A DNA stretch of 64,000 nucleotides from Bryopsis sp. KO-2023 (lineage: Eukaryota > Chlorophyta > Ulvophyceae > Bryopsidales > Bryopsidaceae), in contig BSYQ01000002.1 of NCBI GenBank assembly GCA_030272585.1, positions 2,170,001 to 2,234,000 on the forward strand, in the 5' to 3' direction. The stretch's first letter is position 1. Each line of letters opens with the position of its first letter. The notes beneath the pieces were generated by a model that saw only the letters and a list, made by a program, of their open reading frames with translations, made no database searches and was not told the DNA's origin. Shown piece by piece: positions 10,160 to 22,273 of this stretch. The position numbers and the translations under genes were made by a program.

Positions 10160-11850
10160 CGTTGATTGAAATCGCTGGCGTTCTGAAAAAGAAAGAGTGG
10201 TCTTTCTTGCGGAAATGGCTCTGCTGGACCATTTTATCCAAACACGAACCAACACGTATGATTCTCAGTGCTTGGGAAGGCACGTCAATGGCGGCTGGTA
10301 CAACATGAAAAGTCATGTCATGTCGATGTTGCGTCTCCACGTTGCAGGTCAAAACAGGCTGTGGATCGATCAATCAACCTTTGCCAAGGATTTTATGAGC
10401 ACCTCTGTCCGTCTTTCATCTCTTTACCTTCCTGGTACAACCCAACACCAACAATCACCTCATCAAAAACGCACCAACTGGCAATTGAACTCTGAAACCT
10501 TACTCAGATTCCAGAAACTTTAGTTTTTCGCCCAACCTACACACTGCAGCCTGGGCTGTTCATGAGAAAAGAAACTATGCTTCTTTTACCTTCCTGTTGC
10601 AGTCCAACACCAACAAACACCTCATAAGAAATGCACCAACTGGCAATTGAACAATTTGAAAGGCACATTCTGTTATTTTGCTATTTTTTTGTCGTCTCCG
10701 TGGCCTGACGGGAGAAGGCGTTTTCCCCCGATCCTACAGTCTCTGGCCTGGCTTGTAATAATTTTTTTAAAATATATACTTCTTCTATGTTGGTTGGTCG
10801 ATAGTAGGGGTCTGGTCTTCATCACGAAAACAAAAGAACTACCGACTGATCATTCCACAACTCTCTGATCCCCACCTTTCCCATACCACAGGTTTATTTC
10901 AACATTAGTGCCAACACCTAGACTCCAACCGCCAACATTCGTCTCCCACGCTTCGACCAACGCTTTCTCGAAACCAGCCTGTTTTCCCCATCATGTGTCT
11001 GCGTTGCATTTGAATTTTGTTTTTCAATCTAAGATCGATATAGTTTTTGGGTTTCCCTTGTTTATTGGAATTCAGAAAGCTTTTTGGGTGGGTTCTTCTT
11101 ACGCTCGTGTTTTTCCGCCAATAGGGGGGTGATGGGCCCACATTGTAATTGGGTTAATGTGGGCGCTGTATTTCAGGCCTGAAGAAAACCTAGGTTTTTA
11201 ACATATAAAGCAAAAAATCGAGAGATATGGCGAATTGGGCCAGCTTGCTTCTTTCTTTGCTGATAAGATATCAGCAGGGGGCAGCCTACAGGCACCACCT
11301 GTATCGTTTTGGCGGCGCTCCCATGTGATGACAGGGCGTTGAATTTATGAAGTCGGAGAGACGGAACGAGGTGTAACGGTCGAATGGAATGAAGACTTTT
11401 TTCTTGGCGTTTTTCTAGGTGGTAAAAGCCGGCCAGTAACTGCAATGGCTGAGCCGGCGTTGACTGCGATGTGATTCGCGGCGTGACACGCTCGCTTCAT
11501 TTGTTCGTCCCCACGACACCGACGTCCGAGCCGTGATTTTTTGAGCTTGCTGAGACCGCAGCGACGCCGCAGTCGGACGATTGCTTGAACAGCGAGGGGA
11601 CGGAAGAAGACTCCCAGCTGGAAGCTCTGCAGAGCTCCTGTGGCGAGGCTGCCCGCACCGCCGTCATCGATGCACTCTAAACAACATCCGCCAGAGCGCT
11701 TGACGGTGAGTTGGGCTACCTCGGATGAGTCCCGAACCCTCGGACAAACTGGGTGATTCTTTTTGTCGGCTTGGATTGTTGTGAAGAGATAAAAGAGCAT
11801 GAGGGGCGCTGAGTCGCCCTATGGTTTTCTTGCGCTTCAGAGGAGGACGC
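10160..11850. other. Stretch without a recognised gene
   Basis: It contains a direct repeat pair at 10420-10500 and 10583-10663. Many short ORFs show no domain. The part right of about 11400 may belong to the 5' flank or leader of the alpha-kinase gene. Confidence 0.35.
10420..10663 (+). repeat. 80-bp direct repeat pair
   Basis: TTTACCTTCCTG-near-CAACACCAAC through GCACCAACTGGCAATTGAAC occurs at 10420-10500 and again at 10583-10663, differing at a few positions. No coding content was recognised. Confidence 0.65.
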
Positions 11851-12225
11851 TGTCACAGCGACCACGGTGGTCGCAAACGCCACTTCCGTAACAAACGAAA
11901 AAAAGTCATGAAAGCTGGCGATGATTCCATCGCCTGCTCAGGAGCTGGTAGAACCCTGTGCCGCCCTGCAGACTTCAAGTAGAGTTTCTGCCGCCGCGAA
12001 AATTGCGACGGCGCGTGAGCGAAGGAGGACCCAACCAAAGACGTCAGAAATGTCGTCAGGGACAGCAAGGTGACTTCCAAGAGTGTACATCGTGAGAGTT
12101 AGTTTCTCTGGCGGCGAGATTCTCGTCTCCTCCACGATGCTCCTCGTGTCTAGTCGGTGCATTCACTGACCCGCCACTGATACTGGCTACAAGAGCGCGG
12201 CCCCCAGAAAAACAGGGCAAAGAGA

Positions 12226-13371
12226 ATGTTCGGGCGCGTGGACGCAGCGAGGCGCAACAACTCCTGGAGGGCGACCTTCGACCCTCAGGATAGGAACAAG
12301 CCGTTTGCTTCGGGGGCGTTTCGATGGGTAGCCAAGGGGACGTACTGTGGAGGAGGACGGGATGGGGAGGCCTGCGTGCTCAAGTGGTTCAAGACTGGGT
12401 GCGTCTTCAGCGACACGTATTTCTCGATGGATATCAAGGCTACGAACAAGGCGATAGAGATTGTCCAAAAATGGAACGACGAACGATTGGTGGACAGAAT
12501 CGTGCGGGTCAATGAAGCTCAGGTTTGGGTTAGCCAGGACCCGTGTCCTGGCCCAGGATACAACAATAGGGACCGCCGTCCTGGCGCAGGAGAGCGGTGC
12601 TTGGTGGAGCCATTCATCGAGAACTACCAGAAGTTCAACTCCAACAGCGGCTGGTGCGATCGCTCCTCACCATGGCCCCGTGTCATGCAAGCTCTGAGCC
12701 ACTACTCGTACCACATCTCGAAGGGGGAACTCCTCCTGTGCGATCTTCAGGTAAAAAAAAATCCCGACACCTTGCCTTCGAAAAGAGCGTTCCACTCTCC
12801 TTCGAGCGGTCAATTCTTCCTGCTTTCCTTCCTTCCCTTTGTAAAAATGTGGTGTTGTGTTTTCCTGATTTGAAACTTGAGCTATGCCTTGTCTCAACTG
12901 TAGGGCGGCTGCTACCAAAATGGAGTGGTTTTGACGGATCCTGTCATCATGAGCAACAACAGGCGATACGGCGTGACAGACCTGGGCTCCGAAGGGATAT
13001 CCAACTTCTTCGCAAACCATCGGTGCAATGAATACTGTAGGTCTCACTGGCTGAAGATAGAAGGCACCAGGAAAGTATTCAGAAAAGTGCGTGGAACAAC
13101 TATGAGGCCTTACCGCGTGCCTTACCACGTGCCAACAAGACACGAAAGGAACCTCATGTCAGTCCAGGAAAACAGACAGGCGGTTGGTGTGCTGGAGAAC
13201 AGGCGTCGGGGTCTGCATACTTTGGTCGACAAGCTTTGGGGCCGACATCCTGTAAAGAGGTGGTTTCAGCGGATATTTCGCAGGACGGCTCGAACTCAGC
13301 ACAGGGGTGGGGGAAGACGTACGATTATTTCTAGCGCATTTTCGTGGTGCAGACGTCGTTTTGGTTTCTGA
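12226..13371 (+). CDS. Alpha-kinase (MHCK/EF2K family), copy A, intact
   Basis: Two exons, 12226-12750 and 12904-13371, are joined in phase 0 (intron GTAAAA..CTGTAG) and give 330 aa. Exon 1 carries the N-lobe: the SGAFRWVAKG loop, the likely ATP-binding lysine in VLKWFK (about residue 53) and VEPFIENYQKFNSNSGW. The catalytic segment LCDLQ-GG spans the splice junction. Exon 2 has TDPVI, the YGVTDLG motif and the zinc-binding H-x-C-x3-C (NHRCNEYC, residues 214-220). These are the hallmarks of atypical alpha-kinases, which phosphorylate Ser/Thr in myosin heavy chain, eEF2 and other substrates. The C-terminal 110 residues are basic and Arg-rich, with no recognised domain. In all three copies the sequence GGCAAAGAGA before the ATG follows an AACAG acceptor in frame. 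A GTRAGR donor lies about 100-180 bp upstream, so an extra N-terminal exon is possible. Confidence 0.85.
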
Positions 13372-14747
13372 CTCGTCGTATTAGAGGGTTATCGTTGGAT
13401 GTGGAAAAAAGACAAGGTTGTACAAGGTTTCGATTGAAGAGAATACCCCCCCCCCCAGTGCTATATGAACGGAGGCGGTAGTGGGAGTTGGTTCGGTTGT
13501 AACCGTGTTGTGTTAGTACGGGTTTTGACCTGGCGTGTTGTGTGTGTATGGAAAACTCAGAACAGCTTTTTCCATGCATTGTTATAACGTTATCTTCACA
13601 GGCTCCCACGTGGTCGTGTTGGCGTTACTTTTTCGACCTTGCATGTGTACTTTTTTGGGATTGGCTGTCGTTTCAATTCAGGCCATCGGGATCCAGGTTA
13701 GGGAAGCCGTTGGGCTGGAGGTGCTCGACCGCCCCTGTTGAAAGAGTCTGGAACCTTTTTACACTTTAGTAGGTCGCTATGACTGTCCATGTGTAAATCC
13801 AGGTTCCCCTGGTGCCTGTTTCAAATCTCAATCAATGAGCTGTTGAGGGGATCCCCCTAACATGTCTCTGGAGATATTCAGTTTACCCCCCCCCACTCTT
13901 TTCTTTTTGGGAGAAAAGTGAAGAGGGTGGTCTCGGTTGAAATTCTTTTCAAGGAAGTAAAATAAAAAATAAAAAATGCTTTTTCGATCCCAAGGGTTCC
14001 CCAACAACAAGGTGCATGCACAAAAACATGAGGTGGTTTTGTGAAGAGACGGAAATAATAAGCAACATTCCAACTGAACAAAAACCAAAGCATCCCCTCC
14101 CAGGCCTCCTGCTGGGGGAGCATCGCCTTTTCTGAAAACTGCCATACCAGCCTGGGGCAAAATGAAGTGGGGCAAAGAGCAAGAAACCCCCAGTTGACAA
14201 TAACAAGTCCCCCTTTTTCTTTACATAACCACATCCAACCCTGTCCCTTCAGTTTCATTTACTGCAGGGAAGTTCAAGCAACACGATCCAACCAACCAGA
14301 AATCTTACATACCAGGCCTATAGGCCAGAGCCTGTAGCAATGATAAAAGAAACTCCCCAAACGAGCGTTGTTCTCGACCGACCCACGATAGTTTGCTCCT
14401 CCTGAAGCATCCAGACACCTTTTTTGACGGCATTTTGAAAACGAAATGTTTCGAACGTGCCCTGTTTTTTGAGGTCCGATTCTGAAACGAAACATTCTCC
14501 TGACATGAAGGCGCAAGTTTCTGTTCGGCCGCAGTCGAAATACCATGACCTTTTACGGCACAAATGGAGCTCTCGGAGACATTTTTAGACAGAACACTCG
14601 CTCCCCATTTTTGGCTGAACCTTTCTTCATAGACATTGCTAGCTAGTGGTTTCATGTTTGCTCCCATAATCCTATAGCCTTTTTTGGCCTAGGCATGTTT
14701 GCGAGAATTTTGTCGGACGGGGGGCCATCAAGCGACCTGGTGCCTAC
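13372..14747. other. Stretch without a recognised gene
   Basis: A minus-strand ORF with ATG at 14667 (120 aa, stop at 14305) has a basic Ser/Lys-rich composition and runs into a diverged copy of the dispersed GATGCTATAGG element at 14304-14340. I regard it as doubtful. A C9 run lies at 13447-13456. Confidence 0.35.
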
Positions 14748-15591
14748 TGTAACGCCCGTGTTAAAAACGTCTTGTGTGTGTATGCATCTGCAGAACTTAA
14801 ACGCGAGAAAAGAAACAAGAATTTGCGCTAGTGAATGCGATTAGCAAAGAAAGTAGTGAGTTTTAGTGTTGGGCAGTGGATTGCTAAGCAATACAATGAG
14901 AGGAAATAAAACTAGGAGTTGTGAGAGGCCAAACAGTTTTCATAAACAAAGGCTTTGCGACCACGCACTGTTGCAACGGTTGTTGGTCGGGCTTTCGGGT
15001 TCGATCACACTCACACCCAGGGACAGACACGAAGGAAAAAGGTCTTACAAAATAGAATAACGTCCAACCTAGATACAACGCCCTTTAAGTATTCACCTCT
15101 GTGGTATTATCGCACTCTGAGGTGACCTACGTGATTCCCCCAATCCAGATCCTAAACCGAGTCAAACATACGACATCTGTACTACAAAGTCGCTACAAGA
15201 TGGGACATTACGTTTTACGCGAAAATTTACACGAAAATTTACGCGTAATCTCTAGCTCTAACTACTAATAACCACTACCGGGGGGGACTAATTGAGTGGG
15301 GTCGCTGACTATTCATGTTGAGTTAACGTCGCAGGGATGTTAATTAGGAGCGATTATGTAATGGGACGCACACAGCCTCTAGCTGAGAGGACCTGCGTCT
15401 TGGGTTACTCCTTGTTCTTAGGCTCTTTTCAGTGGTGGTCACGTTCGTTCGGTCAAGTTCGGTCGAGAATCAGTCAATATGTTACAAGTCGAATCTAACA
15501 AGTCTCTCTCTACCCCCTAGAGGATCGCCTAAATACTTGGGATAGTCGGACCTACAACCCTCACTACATCCACCTCATCAGTCCTATTACA
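14748..15591. mobile_element. Possible solo LTR
   Basis: The segment begins TGTAACGCCCG and ends CCTATTACA, giving the TGTAA..TTACA inverted ends usual for LTRs, over 844 bp. No coding capacity is visible. I find no target-site duplication (CCTAC versus GATTA), so this may be an eroded LTR or a chance match. Confidence 0.25.
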
Positions 15592-15989
15592 GATTATTAG
15601 CGATGTGCTGTGTGATTCAATAGGTTATATCATTCATGCGTGTGTCATTTTTTGATTGCTGATATCATCCAAGCTGCGACGTTGATTGCCGCCCGTTCAC
15701 CATCAACCGCCCAGACAGCATCTACCACCGAGGAAACAAAACATGAGCTCGGAAAGCCCCCAATAGCCTAGACAACACCAGCCCCCGAGACACTACTTGC
15801 TGCTAGAGATAGGATATTACGGTTACGGTCACCGTAACCGGACCTTAACCCCCGTGACCGGACCCTAACCGTAGTGCAAATTCGATTTGGAAAACGTACT
15901 CTTACGACCGTAACTGTAGTAAAGTACCGCTCCGTAGCGCACCGAAATGACCGTAACAGCCGTAACAACCGTAAGAAGTGACCCCCACA

Positions 15990-16090
15990 AGGTCCCACGA
16001 TCCCAAAGAAACCCAGGGGGATTCGAACCCGCGGCTCTGCAAACTTTAACCGGCTCAATCAATCAATCATTACACGCGACAACAATTAGC
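15990..16090 (-). repeat. tRNA-derived SINE-like fragment with (AATC)n
   Basis: On the minus strand a box B (GCGGGTTCGAATCCCC) follows a GGTTAAAGTTTGCAGAGCC segment, and an (AATC)n run borders it at 16051-16064. The same tetranucleotide terminates the LINE remnant downstream, as in LINE/SINE partnerships that share a 3' tail. Confidence 0.4.
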
Positions 16091-16566
16091 AAGGGCTGCC
16101 CAGATCGCCATGGGCCATGGTAACTTTCCAGTATTCAACAACAGGTTCTGGGGTGACGAACCGGACTGTTGGTTATGTGCGGATCGGGAACGAGTGGTAT
16201 TGGGATCTAGGAACCATTTATTATGGGATTGTCCGGGGCTCGCGGCTTGCCGACGGGATAGTATCGAGGCTGTTCAACTTTTTTCATCGGAACCCCTGAT
16301 TTGGCAGGAGGGGATGTTTGCTTCGGAAATTGGGTTAAGGATATTAGTGGACTTTTGTGATCGAATATACAAATTACGAGCTGACTCGGACGAAGGGTGA
16401 TTCTTTCTTCTAGCAGGTTGTTTTTCTTTTTGGGAGTACATAATAGACAGGGGTAGGGAGGACAATTATTATTAGAGTGAAGGGCCCATATCACTCATTT
16501 GCATAGTGGACGGGCTACATGGGGCGGGTTCGCCTCGATGTAACAACTTTGGAATCAATCAATCAA
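16082..16566 (+). mobile_element. LINE (non-LTR retrotransposon) 3' remnant
   Basis: The ORF to 16400 reads AAQIAMGHGNFPVFNNRFWG then DEPDCWLCADRERVVLG and HLLWDCPGLAACRRDS. This matches the C-terminal region of non-LTR retrotransposon polymerases, where a TGHG-x-F-x(6)-RF element precedes a C-x2-C-x(n)-H-x4-C zinc motif. About 165 bp of 3' UTR follow and end in (AATC)n at 16553-16566, a typical LINE tail. The reverse transcriptase itself is absent, consistent with 5' truncation. Not functional. Confidence 0.6.
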
Positions 16567-16732
16567 TTTCATTCGAGAGGCACCCGCCGCCGACCGCCTA
16601 TTTCAAAGGTACAACGATCGACAATGATAACAAGTACCTAGTTTTAGTCCTAAAAAAAACGGGTACTTAAAGGTAACGACCACCATTTGAGCGTCCATGT
16701 GGTGTGGTCCGCTATTGAATCAATAGTATTGA

Positions 16733-16800
16733 TTTAGTGCTCTCGACTTGGGCTTGGTCAACCCGAGTTCGAATCCTTTAGTCGGTGGTTGGTGAGCTTG
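16733..16800 (+). pseudogene. tRNA-like remnant (box B)
   Basis: TAGTGCTCTCGACTTGGGC followed by CCGAGTTCGAATCCTTTAG resembles the 3' half of a tRNA with a good box B, but the D arm and acceptor do not pair. Likely a SINE head or tRNA pseudogene. Confidence 0.3.
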
Positions 16801-16914
16801 GCTCACGTTAATCACGCTCTAAAAATATGTTTAATAATATTACTTTGTTCTTTAATTAATAATAAGTCACTTCCCGGCCGATTGATACCCAATCAGCACA
16901 CTAATACGTGCTTA

Positions 16915-17215
16915 ATCGTGTGACCTGTTCTAGACCGACTTGGCGCCGGTATAGAAAAGAGGAACATCCTTGTCAAGATAGTGTCGTTCCGGTTTTAGAC
17001 AGGTCACATTGCTTGTCTAATGAAGGCGAAATGTGGTGTGACCTGTCTAAAACCGGTCCAGATTTCCGGAGAGGACATGACCGGTCGTGACCTGTCCGGT
17101 TGCGACGGGACCGGCACTTTTTCACAGGTCCGCCGGTCTTTAGACAGGTAGGACCAGATCGGACCGGTTTTTTACTGCCGGTCCGGTCCTGCCCAGGTCT
17201 GGTGGCGAGGTTACT
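16915..17215. repeat. Cluster of short direct and inverted repeats (ACCTGTCTAAAACCGG)
   Basis: GACCTGTCTAAAACCGGTCC and its inverse forms (CCGGTTTTAGACAGGTCAC) recur at least four times within 300 bp, mixed with CCGGTCCGGTCC. The tract could fold into several hairpins. No ORF or element boundary is evident. Confidence 0.5.
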
Positions 17216-17878
17216 CATGGAGAGGGGATTGTTTTTGATCGGACATGGCCCATGTCCCATGGGATAGGAGCCCCAGAAAACATGTGTCCCTAACTTTTTA
17301 GGTTGCTCCTCAAAAAGATCCGGAAGGACTATTGTCACTTCCTTCTCGGGAGGAGTTCAACCACTTGGGAAAAACCACAACGGAGACAAAAAGAGAAGTT
17401 GAAGCTCAAGGACTATTTTACACTCAATATGACCGACTTAAATAGTCGAATCACAACTTCTACCCAACTTCTGATTGACTATAAATCAGCTTCTAATGTG
17501 TTCAGTTCATTGTCCCATTCTGTGGCAGTTTGCCGTACTAATCCCCCAAATCTTCGATCAAAGCCAAAAACCTCACAAAATCTTTTCCTCTACACCCCCC
17601 AGAACCAATCCAAAGTATTCCAGAAAAACTCGAAGTACTATTTCCATTAGCATTATCAATGTATTTCCAGTTATGTTTAAAAACAACCTTCCCCCCTGTC
17701 CAACCTTCTTAACCACCCACAAACATGAATTATGTCAGTTAACGTCGTTTCGAAGGTCCCCCAACGTCAAGGTGGGACAGTTCGTCACAGTTCGCTCCCC
17801 ACATTCCGGTTCCAACGCAACACATTGGATTTCGTGATACAGAATACTTCCGTTCTCCAGCGCAGCAAGAACAAGAGG

Positions 17879-18860
17879 ACATGACGGGTTTGTTTGGCGA
17901 TTTGCCTGTGGAGGAGCAAAATGTTTTGATACGAAAATCATTGGATAGTTTGGAGGTTTTGTCGCAAAAAACCGTTCTTTCGCGATTCAAGAAATTAATG
18001 GTGTATAATACGATAATACTACGTTTATGGTTACATAAATTGGTTGGAGAATGAGGGGCATATTCGTGCGAGTACAGCTCCGGCCTACTTGGCGGCCATA
18101 TTGACAATACATCGACACGACATTCAACGCGTTTGATTAACGTCTAGTCGACTGTTGGACAGTTGGCGCAAGAGCACTTCTGATGGGACTTCTAAAGATG
18201 AAATCATTACTCTCCCAACCTCCTTTTTCGATTACTGGAGGAGCGCTTAGGAGATGGAGAAGACGCTACTTTTTTGCGCGTTGGTTTGGTCATTGTGGTG
18301 ATGTTGCTGTTTTTCTCCCGAGCGGACTCGAAGCTGGATGTGAAACTAGACGACCTTTCTGTGGACGTAGCGATCAAGCGCATTCTTTTTCGCGAGCGTC
18401 GTTTCAAGCGTCGCCAAAAGGAGACTTTGGAGTATAGTATTCGACATCTCCATGGAGGGGGCGTCCCAGGATTTTGGCTGCGCTTCATGCTTTATCACGT
18501 GGCGCCTGAAGCAAGACAACACCACGAGCCAGGATCACTTGTTCCTCTTGCCGCATGAGTGTGGAGCTTTGTATCCTACTTCGAGGTTCCATGCTCCGAG
18601 GAGGTCTTGAGGAATAATTGAATAGACATGTACCAAACGTCTGCAAGTGTATGGGATCCGTTCGAACTATAACTTGGTAGGGTATCGTTGTTTGTATGTC
18701 TTATTCTGTAGCTCTTTTGGACGGAACATTGTGGACAAAAACAACTTTGACACGTGCCCAGTTGGTTGCGTGTTTGCAGCGCGTGACCACAGACTTGGAC
18801 TACCCCGCGGCGGTCACTCTCCACACTTTGCGCAAGACGGCCTGTATCCTATATGGGTAA
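17879..18860 (+). pseudogene. Tyrosine recombinase (Crypton/DIRS-type) pseudogene
   Basis: The plus strand in shifting frames gives an N-terminal SAM-like core-binding region (SLDSLEVLSQKTVLSRFKK, then LENEGHIRASTAPAYLAAIL). After 350 bp of broken sequence, FITWRLKQDNTTSQDHLFLL appears, and then a C-terminal box PAAVTLHTLRKTACILYG ending in a stop at 18858. The HTLRKTA part matches the conserved H-x-x-R box II of tyrosine recombinases, and the YLAAI part matches their core-binding domain. At least two frame changes and several stops make it non-functional. I cannot tell Crypton from DIRS/Ngaro because no reverse transcriptase is adjacent. Confidence 0.5.
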
Positions 18861-19851
18861 AAATGCCCCAAATGAGCTGTGAAATCTCACAACAAAGAAA
18901 AAACACACCCCAACCGAACCAACTCACCCTCAAACAGAAGTGAAAAAAAAGGGAGGGAGGGTGGGACGGAAAAAACAAAAAGAATACCCGCCGTAATAAG
19001 CCCGCCCCATAATTGAAATATTTTGATCAAGATCAACTGAAATTTATTGTTTTAGCTTGCAGTAGGTTTGTTGTTGTTTCCATGGGTCACACAGTGCCAA
19101 TAAACAACCCTCCTAAAGGAGCTGGGGAGGTCTCAATCAACATGAGACTCGTCCTCGCCTGAACTAGAATCCCCATCGAACAAACAAGCGTATTTGTCCT
19201 TCAACTGCGCAAGGGTCGCGACCATTCAACCAAGAAGAGAAAACCCATAAGCGTTAGGCGAGTAAAGGAGGTCGATATACCTCCAAATCGAGTTACTGCC
19301 CAACTATCAACCACCCCAAAAAGCAACCTTAGGGAGGGGCACTCCCAATGAAAAAGCAATATTGGAAGTCTTGTACAGTTTGATTAGAGTTAATGGATTT
19401 ATACAAACTAATGAATTGATCAAATGTAAGCACCGGATTACAGGCACAGTGTGACCCATGGGAACAACAAAAAACCTACTGCAAGCTAAAACAACGAAAC
19501 AAACCTCCCTCATCAAACACGTGGTTCGGCCCGACAGTAGTCGGACCGAGCCAGCTCACCACCATCACAGCCACACACAAGGGAAGGGGTCCAGGCCGCC
19601 TATGAGGTGGCAACCTCAGTTCGCCAAGTACCTCACATCATGTTCAGGGTCCATTAGGACAAGGCCAAGGGGTCATCAGTCGTGATGGATTGGGGTTGGA
19701 CAGGCTGTTCGGCCCGGGCGAGTGCTTATTCGGCCCGGACCACAGCCCAGAGTTGTGCGCCGTTGCAATGGCGCTCGCTGAGTGGCGGAGTTCACTCACA
19801 CTTTGGTAGCTACTTATTTTTAGACTCATGACTCATCATTGGAAAATGTAT

Positions 19852-19957
19852 CAGAGTCGTGCCGACGTCGTTTTTGCGACAACAAAAACGGCCGTTAACT
19901 GTTAACACCGTTAACGGCAGTTGTCGCTGTCGCAAAAACAACTTCGGCACAACTCTG
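19852..19957. repeat. 106-bp fold-back hairpin
   Basis: Two 48-nt arms (19852-19899 and 19910-19957) pair at about 40 positions around a 10-nt loop. The outer ends are CAGAGTCGTGCC and GGCACAACTCTG. It looks like a tiny fold-back element or MITE; no clear target duplication was found. Confidence 0.65.
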
Positions 19958-20219
19958 CCACAGCTTTATTATACTTGGACTCTTGTAAGAAGTTCCTTGT
20001 TGAGATTGTGTTTTTTTTGCTCTAGACGTACGTAGTCCTTACGGCTAATCTTTATTCTTTGAAGTTCCTATCAAACAATGTGTTGTACAAATGACAAGCA
20101 CGTCCTTCCACGATTACAGCCTTTCCCACTAGCATTACTGTGTATATACGGAAATCCAGAGTTTTTAAGGTTATCAAGACAACTGAATAACCAGTTCTGC
20201 TTAACAACAATTGGAACCT

Positions 20220-20560
20220 CAACTGAGGGAGGGTTCGACACATTCGCTGGCCCAGGTGTATCATTGTGCTCTTGCTACTTTAATGGATGGACCTCTTCGT
20301 TGGTTTATACATGCACCCACGGAAAGGAATTATCATAATTTTAATGAGGACACGATTAATTCTATAGCTTCAATCCTTGAAAGTGTGAAGCCCCATGTGC
20401 AAGCCTTCTAAAGAGTACCACAATTGTTAAAAGCCGTTCCTTCCGTTGATACTATTGAAGTCTACCATCAAATAAAGGATCCACATGCAAATGAAATTGA
20501 TGTTATATTTAAAACCGTTACCTCCACGTTTATATGACATTGGTACTTCGTTAACATTCG
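20220..20560 (+). pseudogene. Helitron N-terminal region, decayed (plus strand)
   Basis: YHCALATLMDGPLRWFIHAP and DTINSIASILESVKPHVQAF, then VDTIEVYHQIKDPHANEID across stops, resemble the region before the Rep domain in Helitron proteins. The assignment rests on memory of the family layout and on the neighbouring Rep fragment, so it is tentative. Confidence 0.35.
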
Positions 20561-21106
20561 CATATTGTAAGGGACTACAAGCGTATTATCATGTGTGCGA
20601 CGACAATATTGCACAAAACCCCGCTCATGGAAAGTAGTAGCCATTTCGATGTTTTGGGGAATATCATAACTACATCTTGCCGTTCCAATCGAACATTGCG
20701 AGGTATGTTTGTGTGTCGGAAAAGTTTTGACGAGTTCTTGTTGCTCAAGCAGTTCCGCTGGTGATATTTCCGCAGAGACGAAAGTATCAATTGCCTCTGG
20801 AGCAATGGATTGATCCCCTTCCTCTCGGATGGCAATGTGGGCATGAGGTAACCCACGTTTTTGAAACTCCACCACTCGAAAGAAATATTCCGCTTTCCTT
20901 CCGAAGAAAAGCCCTTTCCTTAAGTCTTTTATAAAAGGTGCAAGGTAACGATGAAACACTCGCACGGTTACGTCCACCCTATCAAAGGTAGATAGCAATG
21001 CCTTTATTTTTGGCCAACGAGGGTTGTATGTCATTGCAATGAAGTACGATGGTCTACCAAATCGAGCAACTATTGCCAGCCCATCTTGCGTCGTTGTCGT
21101 TGGCAT
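20468..21106 (-). pseudogene. Helitron Rep (HUH endonuclease) fragment
   Basis: A 212-codon minus-strand frame contains YFIAMTYNPRWPKIKALL, FHRYLAPFIKDLRKGLFFGR and FFRVVEFQKRGLPHAHIAI. The last is the FQKRGLPHAH version of the HUH motif of rolling-circle Rep nucleases in Helitrons, and TYNP/WP matches motif 1. The catalytic-Tyr region is not present. The strand is opposite to the flanking Helitron parts, so the element has been internally inverted. Truncated at both ends and not functional. Confidence 0.75.
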
Positions 21107-21539
21107 CGAGGCCCCGCCATGAATGATAAGGGCAAAAAAACACGGCCGCTGGGATATGATCCATCAGCTCCTATTGTTTCACACTCTTGACGGGGAAGCA
21201 ATCTAGCCTGGAATTCGGAAGAACATCTAGTTCAAACGTTGAGACTCAATTCAACATTGCATGTCCACCACGTATTATGAGGTGCCCTAATTGCCAGAAT
21301 CGAGGCTCGCATAGAACACGCTGCCGTGTGAACATCGCTAGAGTGATGAGCTCCCCTTCAGTGGATTGATAACGTATATCTCATTTTTTTGCAAGGGGTG
21401 CAAACCATCCGATTTCTCCGACCACAAAAAAAAGTGGATATTGTAGTCTCTCATATATGGTTTTAATAATGCTTACAAGTTCAACATAAATTGGTCCACC
21501 AAATCCACCACATTCATTGGACCACAGCTGGGCAGCAGC

Positions 21540-21930
21540 CCGTTTGTACCGTACCGAGGGGGGTCGGTACAATAACGACCTTGTCCGGTATAAATACCGA
21601 CCGATTTATAAAAACACTCATAACTTCTCTTATACTTATTCAAATTGCGTTTTTGAGGTATATAATCGCAAGAAAAAGAAATTTTCTATCGATTGCAATT
21701 TGTTTTGGGTCCATCGGAGGTCTATGTGAGAAGTTATAAGCATTTAAAGTTACAAGTTTAAAACCTGCCGTGGTCGGTATTGTACCGACCTGGGTCGGTA
21801 CTATACCGACTTGGGCGTTATTACACCCTAGTGTAAATGGGTGTAATCCCTTAAATCACCTTAGGGTTTAAGGTCATTTAAGGTGATTTAAACCTAAGGT
21901 AAAATGTCGGTATTGACCCCGGCGTCGTGG
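21540..21930. repeat. Short inverted repeats (GTCGGTAC, CACCTTAGGGTTTAAGG)
   Basis: GGGTCGGTACAATAACGACC near 21560 is mirrored by GGTCGGTATTGTACCGACC near 21771. AAATCACCTTAGGGTTTAAG pairs with a nearby GGTGATTTAAACCTAAGGT. These suggest a small TIR element of about 250 bp whose exact ends I cannot fix. Confidence 0.4.
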
Positions 21931-22273
21931 AGAGATGTGGAGGAGACATACGACTTGGAGGGTCTTGGTTAGAATCAACGATTTGTTGACGAGTGGGGCG
22001 CGTTGAGAAAAAGGGACAGAGGCGAAAGAGGCAAAATAGACGGGAGGAGATACCACCCAAACTTTTTACCGATCTTAATAAGGCAAGGTTGGGAGGTAGT
22101 GATGCGGTTCCTCATCCTGTTTCGGACCAGTAAATCATATTATGATGAATTATTTCTCGGTCATCAAGTCCTACAAGATTTTTCCTAGATGGGAAAAAAA
22201 GTATATAACGCGAACGAACAATTTCCCCATGCATGGAAATCAAAGGGTAAGGCTAGATAGGTGAGAGTACATA

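Noticed and set aside
12324-12697. Alternative ORFs in the alpha-kinase exon
   Set aside because: They lie in other frames of a conserved exon and are not conserved between the kinase copies.
14305-14667. 120-aa minus-strand ORF as a real gene
   Set aside because: It has an ATG, but it ends inside a diverged dispersed repeat, shows no domain and has no splice context.
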